Source of the DNA: Yamagishiella unicocca
Taxonomy: Eukaryota > Chlorophyta > Chlorophyceae > Chlamydomonadales > Volvocaceae
Length of the DNA stretch: 64,000 nucleotides
Assembly: GCA_003116995.1 (NCBI GenBank)
Contig: BDSL01000036.1
Coordinates: 1-64,000 of the forward strand
Direction: 5' to 3'
The position numbers were made by a program, and so were the translations under genes. Under the pieces are notes generated by a model, which ran no database searches, was not told the origin of the DNA, and worked only from the letters and a program-made list of their open reading frames with translations. This document shows positions 21,101 to 32,406 of the stretch, piece by piece. Position 1 is the first letter of the stretch. Every line of letters begins with the position of its first letter.

Positions 21101-23669
21101 GGAGGGGGAGGGGGAGGGGGAGGCGGTTCTGAACACGTGGAGGAGTGGCGCTGATGAGGGCGATGCACCGGGAGCAGCGGGCGGCCATGTGCGGACTGCG
21201 GAGTGCGGTGGATCTGGCGAGTCACGGGCGGGCGAGGCGACAGACGCAACGGCATCAGCAGCGGTGGCGGCGGCGGCGGCGGCGAAGATGACTGCAGCAA
21301 CAACATCTGAGGCCGTCGCAGGCGGCGCTGAGGCGTTTGAGCCCCTGGCGGCTGCGGCGGTGGACTCAGCAGCAGAGTCATCGGCCGGTGTCGCGGCAGC
21401 GGCAGGTCTCGAGGCGGGGACCAACAAGCAGCAGCTGCAGGCGGCGGATGGGCCGGCGGCGGCGGCGGCGGAGGCGGCCGAACACGCCGGCGGCGCTCCG
21501 GACGGCGGCGCCGGAGAGAAAAATACGGGGAGCGGCGGCGGCGGCGGCGGCAGTGGGCTTGAGAGCCTGAGCACCGCTGGTGTCATCAGCAGCATCAGCC
21601 CCGAGATCACAAGCCAAGGAGGAGAGGCGGGCGCAGTGGTGAGTAACCGCGGCGGCGGAGGAGGAGGAGATGAGCTCAGGCACGGCAGCGGTGACGCAAC
21701 CGGCGGTGGTGGAGGCGCAGGTGCCGACGCGGAAGGCACCGCAGCAGGGAGTGCGGCTGGTGGGGAGCCCCCCGGGGTAGGCGGTGAGCGGAAGGACAGC
21801 GGCCGGAGGGCGGACCATAAGTCCCAGCTCGTCGCTACACGCGCCCAGGCGAGGCTGGCGAACCGCATTCTGGCTGAGGACTGCAGGTAACGGCCGTGCT
21901 GCGCGTGCTGTGCATGACAGGGTGCGTGGCGTCTGTCGCTGGGTCTGATCGGGGAATTCGTGTACGTGTCGAAGCGAAGCTGAAAGCCGTTGAATGGTTG
22001 ATGTTTGAGCTCAGCTCAAGAACTTGTCTTCTTGTTCTGAGCTCGGTTGCTGCGCTGGAAAAAACACGCACGCCGGGCCCCCCCACCCCTCGCTCGGTTG
22101 CCACCAAAGGCTGCTGGATGCGTACGGCCTTTGGCCAGGGCTGGAGGACGACGTCGTGGGGGCGTACGACCCGACATACGGCGGCACGTACGGCGGGCGG
22201 CGCCCTCAAGCGGTGGTGGGCGCGCAGCGCGTGCTGCAGCGCATCCAGGTACGGAACATGTGGCGCTTCCAACTCTTGAGACCTATTCAAAAACATATTG
22301 ACCTGGCTTGACAAATGACTATGGCCGTGACCTCCCTCACCTTACTTGCTTATGGTATTTCTCTCTACCGGTACGTTACCCCAGCCATCGGTGTGTGGTC
22401 ACTACGCAGGCCCAGCACAAGCCATGTTCACGAGTGGAGCCCCTGCTGTACGACGTGGCGGTTTCGGAGGACCACAACATCGCGTTCGTACACTGGGTGA
22501 ACCTCATCACCCCAGCGCCGGAGGCCCCGGCGACGCCGCCGCGGCCGCCGCCAGCGCAGCAGCAGCAGCAGCCGCTGCAGCAACAGCAGCTAGCTGTGAG
22601 GGATGAAACAGGTCGTCCGAGACGCGCCGGCGGCGGCGGCGGCGGCGCCGGGGTTGCTGTGGCGGCCAGCACCGTCGCGTCGGCCGCTGCGACCGCCGCC
22701 AGCGCGGCGGCTGAGGCGGCCACCGCCGCCGCTGACGTCGCGACGACCGCCGCCTCCGCCGCCAGCGTCGCCGCCAGCACCGCCAACACGGCCGCCACCA
22801 TCGCCGTCACCGCCGCCAGCGCAGCGGCCTTCGCGACGGTCATCGGCGCGGAAGGGCGCCCGTCGGAGCCATCGCAACGGTCGCCTCCGGCGATACCGGG
22901 CGCCTTGTCGGCACCGGAGGAGGCTGCGGTAAAGGCCATGCACGGACCGACAGCAACACCGACACCAGCCCCGTCGCCGGCAGCCCTGCAGCAGCAGCAG
23001 CAACAGCAACAGGCAGAGGTGTCACCACCCGCGGGTAAGACGATCGTTCCCGATGTGGGCATCTCAATGGCCGCGGGCGGCGAAGACAGCAGTGCCGCAA
23101 GCAGTGGTGGCGGCAGGGGCGGCGGCGGCGGCGGCAGCAGCAGGGGCGCTTCGCCGGCTTCAGTCGAGGACGCGAGCAGTGGCGGCAGCAGGAGCGCGGG
23201 TGGCAGAGCCCACAGCGCAAGCGGCGGTGCCGCCGACGGTGGCGGCAGCGGGCGACCCATGGGTCTGCAGGACCTGCGCATCGTCATGCCGTCCATGCCC
23301 GCCATGACGAACATGATGCCGCAGATGCCGATCCAGATCCAGAACTTGGAGGAAGTCCTGACGGCGGCGGCGCATCGAGTCGCGGGCGCGGCCGGGACGG
23401 CCGCCGCCGCCGCCAGTGCCGCCGCCGCCGCCGCTACAGCGGTTATCATGGCCGAAGCGAACGCCAGTGGCACCGCCGCCGCTGGCAGCGGCCCCGGAGG
23501 GGGCGCGGCGGCTTCACCAGCGGCGGCATCGCCGCGGAAGCCGGCCCCGCCGGTGCCGTACCACCAGGACTGCATGGCCGCCCTCCTCTTCCACGACGAC
23601 GGCACAGTGTCTGACGTGTGGCTGTTCCGAGGGCCTTATCATTACGAGCGCAAGCTGCTGAGGCCGTGA
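18123..23669 (+). CDS. Protein with two SnoaL/NTF2-like domains and long low-complexity inserts
   Basis: Exons: about 18123-18817, 19068-19215, 19708-19784, 20049-20141, 20427-20541, 20910-21886, 22110-22248, 22410-23669 (TGA). All phases close, giving about 1,167 residues if the ATG at 18123 is used. Domain 1 runs from VAEEYVDAWWRGVARGAD through GYEALMGQLAAQHAEYHRVQ and VLGEYRMQDVGGLAGHPA to VDPASRRISRGWVRRQM, the fold order of SnoaL-like proteins. Domain 2 starts RLLDAYGLWPGLEDDVVGAY, continues VAVSEDHNIAFVHWVN and ends LLFHDDGTVSDVWLFRGP. Exon 6 adds a ~300-residue Ala/Gly/Glu linker, and exon 8 splits domain 2 with a ~330-residue Ala/Gly/Pro insert. The start is uncertain: 18123 lies inside the duplicated unit, and an in-frame ATG at 18690 before a poly-Gln run is an alternative. 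The function is unknown; the fold serves as cyclase, isomerase or ligand-binding module. Confidence 0.75.
19243..19303 (+). repeat. Intron-start repeat (introner-like), copy 1
   Basis: GAGGAAGATCCGTGGATGCC, an A-run, then CCGTTTAGAACAGACGTTTT and GAGATG, starting 28 nt after the 5' splice site of exon 2 in the SnoaL-like gene and in sense orientation. Close matches occur in three introns of the channel gene. Confidence 0.85.
19980..20028 (+). repeat. Short tandem repeat (TAACCAGGTCTTG) in SnoaL gene intron
   Basis: A 13-bp unit is repeated three times with a degenerate fourth copy upstream, in the intron ending at 20048. Confidence 0.85.
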
Positions 23670-24836
23670 AAGCGGCCGGGCGGGCGATGTGGCGCCTGAG
23701 TTTGATGCAGCGGGGCTGCGGCGGGGGAGGTGTGAACTTGCAGCGTAGGTAGGAAGTCCGTCGGTGTGTGTGGTGGGGAGGGAATGAGTTAGTTGGTGAG
23801 AAGGCAGTGCACGGTGGTGATGTGTGTACCCTCCAGGTGCTGACCGACACCTAGATATCGTTAGTTAGTTGCTGGGGCTGTTGCGATTGTGCCAGGCGGC
23901 CGCGTTTGCGTTTACTAAATACTCTTGTCGGTGCGGCGAAAATTGTTGTCTGCCCAGGGCACATCGCGTGTGTCGGGTGCTAAGGACGTTGCCGTGCATG
24001 CGGTAGCTTGGGAAGTAGCGCGTAGAAGGGCGCATACACGCACGTAAGGCAATGCGCACGATAAGCGGGGTGCAAGGAACCCCGGGTTAAGTGGTAACTG
24101 TTACGGTGGGTTAGGGCGCTGCCGTGGTTGTGCGGAGCAGTAGAACTGTGGGAGGACGGCGGCGGTAACGTGCATAGAAGGGTCCGATGTCAGTCGCAAG
24201 TGTGGACGGCGGCGCGTCACCATGCTACTTTTGTTGTCACTCTTCCATAAGGCAGCAACGTACATGCACACACCTAAAACGTACTAATTGAAAACTCGTG
24301 GATCTAACAGCGTGCCCGTCAATGAGTGTAACGGTATCGTGCAACCTACCATGCTAGTCAGCCGTCATTTGTTACACTTCCACCTCACCGCCGCCACCAC
24401 CCGTTTCTGAGCGATCAGCAGCGGACGTTTTGAGTACGAGTAAAAACGTTTCCGTTCGATCTCGAGGTACACGACAGCGAGTCCATTCTAAACACATGCC
24501 CCAAGTCCTTGTAGCTGCTTGGCTGTACCCCACCTAGCCCGCAGGCCGCAGCGAGTGCCCTTCTGCGGCCGGGGATCAATCAACGATCCAGGAGCCCTCA
24601 ACATTAACGAACTCAATTGCTTGCCAATAAAAACGCAAGTCCTATGCCCTGCCCAGAGAACACATGCGAAACCAATAAACATTTATACCGTACAATGGAT
24701 TCGGGAAGACCGGACTTGGACGCAACACCCGATTTTGCGCTCCAATAGCGCTAGCAACGCCCCATTCAACGTCCGTTGCTACGGCCATTACGTTGCGCCC
24801 GTCGATGTAGAACCCGTTTGCCTCCGGAATCACTCA
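23670..24836. other. Intergenic space between convergent genes
   Basis: This contains the 3' UTRs of the SnoaL-like gene (+) and the first ABCG gene (-). A TGTAA near 24327 (+) and a TTACA near 24370 (TGTAA on the minus strand) are candidate polyadenylation signals by position only. A fragment GGTAACTGTTACGGTGGG at 24093-24110 resembles the end of the MITE family seen further right. No gene is seen. Confidence 0.5.
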
Positions 24837-27800
24837 TCAGCTCGGCGCCGCGGCGGGCAGCCCCTGCGGCCGCGACCCCGTCGGGCCCTCCTGCTGCCGC
24901 AACGCGCTCGCCCCCTTCGCCCCAGTCGCAGTCTGCGACCCCCCCGCAGAAGCACCAAAGCCGCGCCTCAACCGCCGCATCGCCGCGCCCACGGCCCCGC
25001 GAACTCGGCCAAACACGCCCGACCAGGCCGAGCTGTGGCCGCCGACAGCAGCAGCAGGCGCGGTCATCACTGCGCGGCGCAGGGAGATGTACGTGATGAC
25101 GTGTACGACGGCCAGGTAGACGAAGAGGTAGCCGACCGACGTGGCGACTGATGTGGTGACGTGGAAGTGAGTCAGCAGGGCGTCGGTATCCACCACGCAG
25201 TTGGGGTACACGTCGGTCATGCCGGCCCTGCGGACAAACACGCGAGGTAGGTGCGAGGAGGAGGAGGAGGAGGGTGGAGATAGTTGGTGTGGGATTGGCC
25301 TGCGAAGGCATGACATCGCCCACCCTCATCATGTGTCTGCCTGCCGAGCCTCGAGCCCCTAGCTTGCAACCCTGGCAGCGGGACCCTGGCTCCTGTTACC
25401 CCTCTTATGTCGACCCACGTCCATCGCCCTCCCGCTCACGGACCCACTCTCCCTCCTGGAAAGGCCGGGCGCCCACCCACGGGTTTCCTCGATAAACGCC
25501 CTTCTAGCCACGCGCGCACGGTCCCCACCTGATCATGCGGAAACGCGGGTTCTCCGGCAGGAACTGCGGCAGCAGGCCCAGGACGTCCGTGCCCAGCATG
25601 CCCGCGCTGCCGGGCGGGCCGCACGCAAAGGCGCGGCCGCCAAACTCCGCCCGCATAAGGCCCCGCCACGCGTGATCCAGCGCCGAGATTGCTTTCAGGC
25701 GACGGATCCAGGGGAAGGCAAGCCTGACTGGGGACGGGGAAGATAGAGCGGCCACACATGTCGGAGAGGGCAAGCAATTTGCGTTGTCAGGTTGCTGGAG
25801 CCGACAGGTGATGAGGTAAGGGCTGCGGAGATGTAAAGACTGCCGTACGTGCCGTATCAGCGATACTGGAGCGCGCCGCCTATGGTATTATTCGGACTGC
25901 GATGTAGCGTGTCCATGAGCAACTGCCCGTTCGTACAATGATCCGTACGATGATGACGTCACCACCAGACAGGTCGGGTCCACTCACAAGTGCCCAGGAA
26001 CTGCGTGCTGAGCAGCAGGTTGACCACCACGAAGCCCACGGAGGCGCAGAAGGCCAGGTCCTGGTTGGGGGTGAAAGCCACCGCGGCCTGCGCGCGCGGC
26101 GGCGAGCGACGGCAGCGAGGCAGACGTGCGGGCACATACGGCATATGGCATATGGCTGTCTTCCCGGTCGGCGAACGGGGGGGGGATGGAAGTCCGGCTG
26201 GACGAGCAAATGCTCTGCAGGCGGCCAGGCAGCAGCAGGTTGTGCAGGCACCCGCCGCACGCACCTGCACCCACTGCAGCGAGATGAGCGACATGAGTAC
26301 GGCGCACGTGGTGTTCTGTACGGCGGCCAGCACGGTGCGCCGCATGCCCAGCATGCCGTACCTGTGCGCGCGCGCGCGGGCCGAAGCGTGCGTCGCGGCA
26401 GGCGGTTAGCGGTTTTTTACGCGTATGGCGGCGCACGCAACGCAGGGGTTCAGGCACAAGCAAGGCGAGGGCGGCATCGACAAATATTTGACTCGCAGCT
26501 GCCCGACCCGGCCCCCGCACCCGATTAAGTCGAAGGTGATTGCAATTATCATGTTGAGTGGAGACGTGGCGGTGACCTTGGCTGCGTAGTAGGCGGACGG
26601 GGCGTACAGCCCGCCACCACCACCGCGGGTAGAAGCCTCCTGAAGGAAGAACCGCTTGTCTGCAGACAGGGCAGCGGCCCCACGAGCGACCGCCACACCA
26701 ACCGTTTGTTAGCCAACTGGTTTGTTAGCCAACTGGTTTGTTAGCCAACTGGTTTGATAGCCACAGCCGGCTACTGGTGTCATGGGGGCACAGCAGGACT
26801 TGGCCCCGCAACCCACACGTGCCGTACTGCACGTGTTCGGTTGGAAGGTTGAGCGGCGCGGCCCTCGTTAGGCCGGCTCCGGAACCCGCCCAGCCGCTCC
26901 CAAACCACCCACCGGCCGTGAAGAGGCTCATGAAGACGAAGGGCATGACGATGAAGAAGAACAGCATCGCAAACATCATGGTGGCGCGCAGGAAGATGCT
27001 GGTGGCATCGGTCTGAGGGGGGTTGCAGGGAGCGGGCAGCGAACGATGGGTTCAGATCGCGGCTCACGTCGTACCTTCAGTTGGCGCCCACGTGGGCTCA
27101 ACTTCAAGCTCTCGCCCAGCCCATCCCTTTCCTCCAGTCAATCACACCTCTTCTCCTTTATGGGGCCAATAATGGGCTACTCTCTACCCACCATTTTTCC
27201 TCCTGTGTGATGTAAGTTCAGCGGTTTACGCTCCCTCCCAGCGGGGACCCCGACGCGAAGACACGCGCGATGCCCCCTCTCCCCGCACCGGCAGGTCGTA
27301 GACGAGGAAGCTGGCGAACAGCCCCACCCACACAAACGTGAGCATGCGGCCCGCCACGTCAGCAGGGTTGCGTGTGGCCATCAACCACTCGCGCCACACC
27401 AGCATGCGGTACTGGCGCAGCCACCGACCAGCGGCCGCCGCCACCGCCGCCATAACGGACCGAGGCGGTGCGCGCACTGACGGCCCCGGGGGCGGCGGGT
27501 ACGGTATGGGGACCTCTTCCTTGCTGCCCGCACCGCCGCCGTTGCCGTTGTCGCCGCCTACAGCTGCTCCCGTGCCAGAAGACGCGCCGGTTCGCGTCGC
27601 CGTCTCCTTCACCAGCACATTGGCGTAGTCTGGCACACCGGCGCTGACTCCCGGCGCCGGAGGCGCCGCCAGGGCGGCGGAGGCGAACGCGTCGGCGGCG
27701 CCGTACAGCTCCGCCAGCGTCTCCATAAATTGAGGCGCCGCCCCTGGACCTGATCCAACGCTGTCGCAATGGCGGCCGACGCTCCGTATGCGTGGCCCCA

Positions 27801-30571
27801 CCCCTGGAGCCGCTCCATGCGTCCCCTCTTGCGGTTCCTCCCGGCCCGGTCCACCCTCCACGCCGCTGGGGCTGCCGGTGGGCGCTGCGGTACTATCACT
27901 CGTGTCAGTCGCAGAAGCTGCGTCGGCACCTCCGTCTCCGCCTCCTCCTGGCAGGGCCACCAGGTCCATGACCCAGTCCGACACCATGCCGTGGTGCTCG
28001 GGGCTGTAGCAGTAGCCCAGCCGGTCCCGAAACCACGGCAGTAGCTCGGACGGCGGGCCGCAGTACAGCAGCCGCCCCCGGCCCAGAACCACCACCTGCC
28101 GGAGTGGGAAGGAGTACGGCGCTATGGAACCGGCCGAGCCCGCTGTAGCATCAGGAACCCTCCCTTGAGTGATTGTCTAATCCCCCTGCTGCCCAGCTGG
28201 TTACGTACGACACACGAACCTGGTTGACCAGCTCCCAGATGGCTGCCCGCGGCTGGTGCAACGCCGCCACCACCGTCACGCCGCCGCCGCCTCGTCCCGC
28301 CGCCAGCGCTGCCACGTGTCCGACCACCACCGCCGCTGCGAACGAGTCCAGGCCGCTGGTTGGCTCGTCCAGCAGCAGTACACGTGGGCGGGACATAAGG
28401 CCTGCGGGAGCGGGGAAGGGGCGAGGCACAGGGGGCTCGTCCCCATCCCTTCCTGCAGCCTCATCTACCCTCCCTCCATCCCTCCCTGGAGACAAACCAA
28501 CCCAAGCCCTGCCACCCACCCTGCCCGATGCTCAGCCGCTTGCGCTCCCCGCCCGACAGCCCCCGCAGCAGAAGCCCTCCCGGCAGCACGCCGCCGATCA
28601 TGGTGTCCATCTGCGGGCTCAGACCCAGGGCAGCAGCCACCGCCGCCGCCCGCGCCGTCACCGCCGCCGGCGCGCACTGCGGCGGCCTCAGCACCAGGCG
28701 GCCAGTGAACAGCAGCGCCTCGCGAACAGTGAGCTGAGGCAGGAAGGCGTCCATCTGCAACCCAGAGAGGGACGCAGGTAACAGTTACGGTGGGCTCCAG
28801 AACAAAAGATAGAACCAACGGACACAGGCGTACGGCGCGACCGCGAGAGCAAGTCTGCGTCCGTACCTCCGTACATACCTGCGGTACGTACGACGACATG
28901 GCCAGGAAGGCCTTCCTGTCTCGCGGCGCTCCATTGACCAGCACCTGCCCGGTGCAGCCCGGCTGGAGGGGCTGCTGCTGCTGCGGTTGCTGCGGTTGCT
29001 GCGGTTGCTGCTCGATGCTTCCCTCCGGCACAGCAGCGGCGCTCCGCAGAGCCAGTAGGTCCAGGAGTGTGGACTTGCCTGGAGGGCCCGCAGGAGGGTT
29101 TCAAGGGCGGGCGAGCAGGACGACGCTGCGACTATCCCTGTAAAATTGGTCACGCGCAGCATGGTATGGTACAAAAATATGGGAATCCTCCCTGGCGCGC
29201 TCCCGACGTGCCCCAAACACATAGCCGCCCCTCGCGCACCCTACCCGCTCCCGACGGCCCCAGCAGCGCAGTGACGGCACTCGGCGGCGCCCGGCCGCCC
29301 ACGTCGCGCAGCACCGTCGTGACGCCCCGCGGCGCCGCCACCGCCAGCGTGAGGGAGCGCCACTCGAGGCACACCTGCGGGCAGGGACCCACGGGTCGGC
29401 AGGTTTGGAGGGGGGAAGAGCGAAGCGCGACTTGGGCGCTAAGTAGGTCTGCGTGCTTTTGATCGTGGGCCAAACAATACGGCTCGTGCTGGAGGCGCAG
29501 AGGGCTGCCAGAGTCTTCGACGGTGCCCCGTCCTGCCCTCGGGAAGCACACGGCGGTTACCTGCGCGGCACCGCTCTTGCCGTACGACGCATCGTCGTAC
29601 CCCAGCGCCGCTTCCAGCGCCGCTGAGACCGTGTGGAGCTCTCCAGTGCTGCCGGTGGTGCCTTTGTTGTTCAAGAACCCGCCGTCTTCTACGTCTTCCT
29701 CTTCGTCTTCCTCCTCGTCTTTGTCCCGACGTTGGATGACATTTCCTGCACCTCCAACGTCGCGATCATGATGCTTCTGCTGCCGCTGCCGGTCAGCAGG
29801 ACTACTTGACGGCGCCGCGGGACCGGTCGTCGAGGAGATCCCTTGACTGTCGGTTGGCACGTCCGCGCGCGACTCAGAGCCTGAATTAATAAGTGGCGTG
29901 CGATGCAGGTCGGTGATCACAAGGATTGCCGATGACTTTTGCATTATACAGGAAGCCCATGTGAACTGTTGACGGTGGCTCGAGTAGCCGAGAGACAGCC
30001 AGAACGAGCGGCTCGGTCGGCCAGCAATACGTAATCTGCATGGCCGCTGCGGATAAGGCTCACCTTTGCCGCGCTGCCGCCAGAAGCATCGTGCCAGAAG
30101 TTCCTTCGGATTAAGCTTTCTGCCTCGGCAGCACGATTGGGAGCCCCCCCGTCAGGCCGTGATGGATACAAGGTCACTCAGCGCAACAAGCTGACGTAAA
30201 TACGTCGAAACAAAGCAGAAAACAAAAGGAAACCCAGCAGAGTAGAGGAGCAATGCGGCGGACAATCCATCGTGTTAGGCGTGCGACTGGAGCTCCAAAG
30301 ACGGATCAAAAGCGGGCTAACGGTACTCATACCAAGCGCTGGCAGGTGCCACCGTCAGCCTCCAACGCATTAGCCCACCGACCCACCTCTTGAGGTTGGG
30401 CATATAGAGCAGCAACCCGTGGATGAGGAACGCTATCGCGAATATGTGGCCGAAAAAAGTCATCGGCAGCCACAACGCCAGGAGGACGCCGTCATTCTCG
30501 ATGCGAGACAATGCGGCCGCGACGTCCGGCGGGACATCGTCTGGCGATGCTGAATAATCCCCCGTCGACAT
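24837..30571 (-). CDS. ABCG-family half-transporter A, 14 exons, 1,046 residues
   Basis: Exons in transcription order: 30387-30571, 30064-30119, 29561-29880, 29245-29374, 28879-29078, 28520-28754, 28220-28401, 27289-28095, 26913-27012, 26521-26659, 26265-26361, 25988-26087, 25529-25727, 24837-25227. The total is 3,141 nt, in phase throughout. Exon 1 predicts a transmembrane segment (LWLPMTFFGHIFAIAFLIHG), unusual before an ABCG nucleotide-binding domain. The domain starts at about residue 188: Walker A GPSGAGKST (split by intron 4), signature LSGGERKRLS near 363, Walker B VLLLDEP, D-loop SGLDS and H-loop ALHQP. The membrane domain follows (WREWLMATRNPADV; MMFAMLFFFIVMPFVFMSLF; FFLQEAS near the conserved pre-TM5 region; further helices in exons 11-14). 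The NBD-then-TMD order and ALHQP identify ABCG/White type. Such half-transporters dimerise to export lipids or metabolites; the substrate is unknown. The exon 7 donor is GTTCGT, weaker than the GTACGT in copy B. Confidence 0.93.
26700..26758. repeat. 17-bp tandem repeat in ABCG-A intron 9
   Basis: GTTAGCCAACTGGTTT is repeated three to four times (last copy GATAGCC), between exons 9 and 10. It is absent from the matching intron of copy B, so it arose after the duplication. Confidence 0.9.
28783..28825 (-). repeat. MITE end fragment in ABCG-A intron 5
   Basis: GTAACAGTTACGGTGGGCTC and the following CAGAAC..TAGAACCAAC match, in reverse complement, the terminal part of the element at 38155-38358. 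Confidence 0.7.
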
Positions 30572-32406
30572 AGTTGGTTCGCGTAGCTGGTCCGACCCTG
30601 TCCGGCGAGCCCTAAGAAAGGCGGATTACCTACTGTGGCAAGCAGTATGCGAAATCGAACGTGCAAACGTATGAAGTATGGGAGCGGCGAAGCGGAATGG
30701 AAAAGCTAGCCATGGAAGTTTGCGACTGAAGAGCCTAATTGGATACTTAATCGTGCGACCCATGGGCCGTCGTCGGCATCAACGCTGCAACGCCGTAAAC
30801 GCAAGCTGAGGCCTCGGAACGGCGAAGTCGCGAGGCACTGCCCTAAAATACATACTATTACGAGACTTGTAAACGGCTGCCATGTCTCCGTTCGGAAGGT
30901 TAAAGGCGACGTGCACAGCATTATGGTGAGGAATGCCTGCCTTGGCACCCTCGGCCCGCTCGGCCCTATCGCTTCTCCAGGTTGCGCCCTAGTTGCGTAC
31001 CGGCGACGCACCTGTCAGACGTATTCCGCGACCAATGCTTTGAAACGCAGGGTCAGCATCGCTTCTGACCAGCGGGGAAGTTGAAGCGGCGCCCTGTACA
31101 CCCGCTGTAACGTGTACTATCACCTCGAGTTGACACCTCGGCCAGTTTGTTTTGTTCTTCTTCCTGCGTCTCTATCAGTGTCAGACGATGCGCCCGATGG
31201 CTCTACCTTCTGGTCTGGAGCCCACTGTGACAGTTACTACTACCTCGAGTTGCATACCACGAGTTGACTGGGCCGATCCTTGTGGCAAAACGCCAGGCCT
31301 CGCGTAGTGCTCTCGGCACCAGGAGCAGTGCATTCTGTAGGCATCGTTCGGTCTTTTATGATGCCGTACGTGCCATTCGCCCGCGGCACTTGCCCTGCTC
31401 GTTCCTGCCTCTCATCCAAATGACGCGCCCTGCACCCGCCGCCACCGGCCCACTCCAGTTCACACTTCGCGCACAGCACCTCAAGAGAGAGCGAACCGAT
31501 TCGAGGTTGCGGACGGCTGGATGTTACGCAATTCGGTGCTTTTGGGACTCCCTGACGTCCGATCGGTCGTTTCCGACCGAAGGTAAGGTTGTCATCCGTC
31601 TCGTGCAGGACGCTATCCAGTGTTCGGAAGCAACGGGGGTCACTGCGTGGATCCCTGAGCCTCGCGGATTACCGTCGACTCTTCGGTGGAGGGATACCTT
31701 GGCGGCCGCCTTAGTAATCCATCGCTGTTTTGGAGCAGACCAGCTTTCTAGTAGCGAGGTAAGGCGCCGAAGCAAGCGGAGTCGAGGCCTTCGCATTTAT
31801 TTACAAGCAATCAAGTGCCTTCACCGCTGCTATGCACCTCGTGGACCGGAGGCATGCTTGTTCGCTAATTACGTGGTAAAGTTACATAGGGAACAGCACA
31901 ACGTCCACTTGCGGCCAAGACGGGCTTTAATCGCACCCTAGGGACGGGATGGCGGCACTGCGCACATCACCTATTACTGTTGTCCCACAAAACCTTGATG
32001 CAATCCTGCAAGTAAATCGTGCATGTTTGTGTGTCGCTGGCCAAACCTAGATCCAAGCCGTTCAAACTTAAGGAGTCCGTCAACAACAGATAAATGCCGT
32101 CGAAATGACGAAATCCGCTAGATCGCGAAGCTGCCCTGCGGCGCTGCTGGCCTGGAAAGCCAAACATTCTACAACCCACAAGGGCGTCCAATCCTCGATT
32201 GCCATAGGATACACGGATTCCGTGACCGCGCAGGACCGCGTTAACTCATACATGCTCAATGGCATGCACGCGGTGTCCCTTCCCAAAGCTGTAACACACC
32301 CTTACCCTCATCAACGCCTCGATAGCATGCTTCTGAGCTATGCCGTAAGGCTGTGCAGCTTTCCTTCCTTACCTAAAAACGCGCGCGCGCCGAAGACACA
32401 TCACCA
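30572..32406. other. Spacer between the two ABCG genes, with a MITE fragment at 31155-31245
   Basis: About 85 bp at 31155-31240 (CTTCTTCCTGCGTCTCTATC through CCCGATGGCTCTACCTTCTG and GTGACAGTTAC) match the right half of the MITE at 38155-38358. A plus-strand frame at 31264-31941 (225 codons) shows no recognisable domain and is not called a gene. The spacer should contain the promoter of copy A and the 3' UTR of copy B. Confidence 0.55.

Noticed and set aside
31264..31941. 225-codon plus-strand frame between the ABCG genes
   Set aside because: No domain, no recognisable splice context, overlaps repeat-rich spacer; likely chance.
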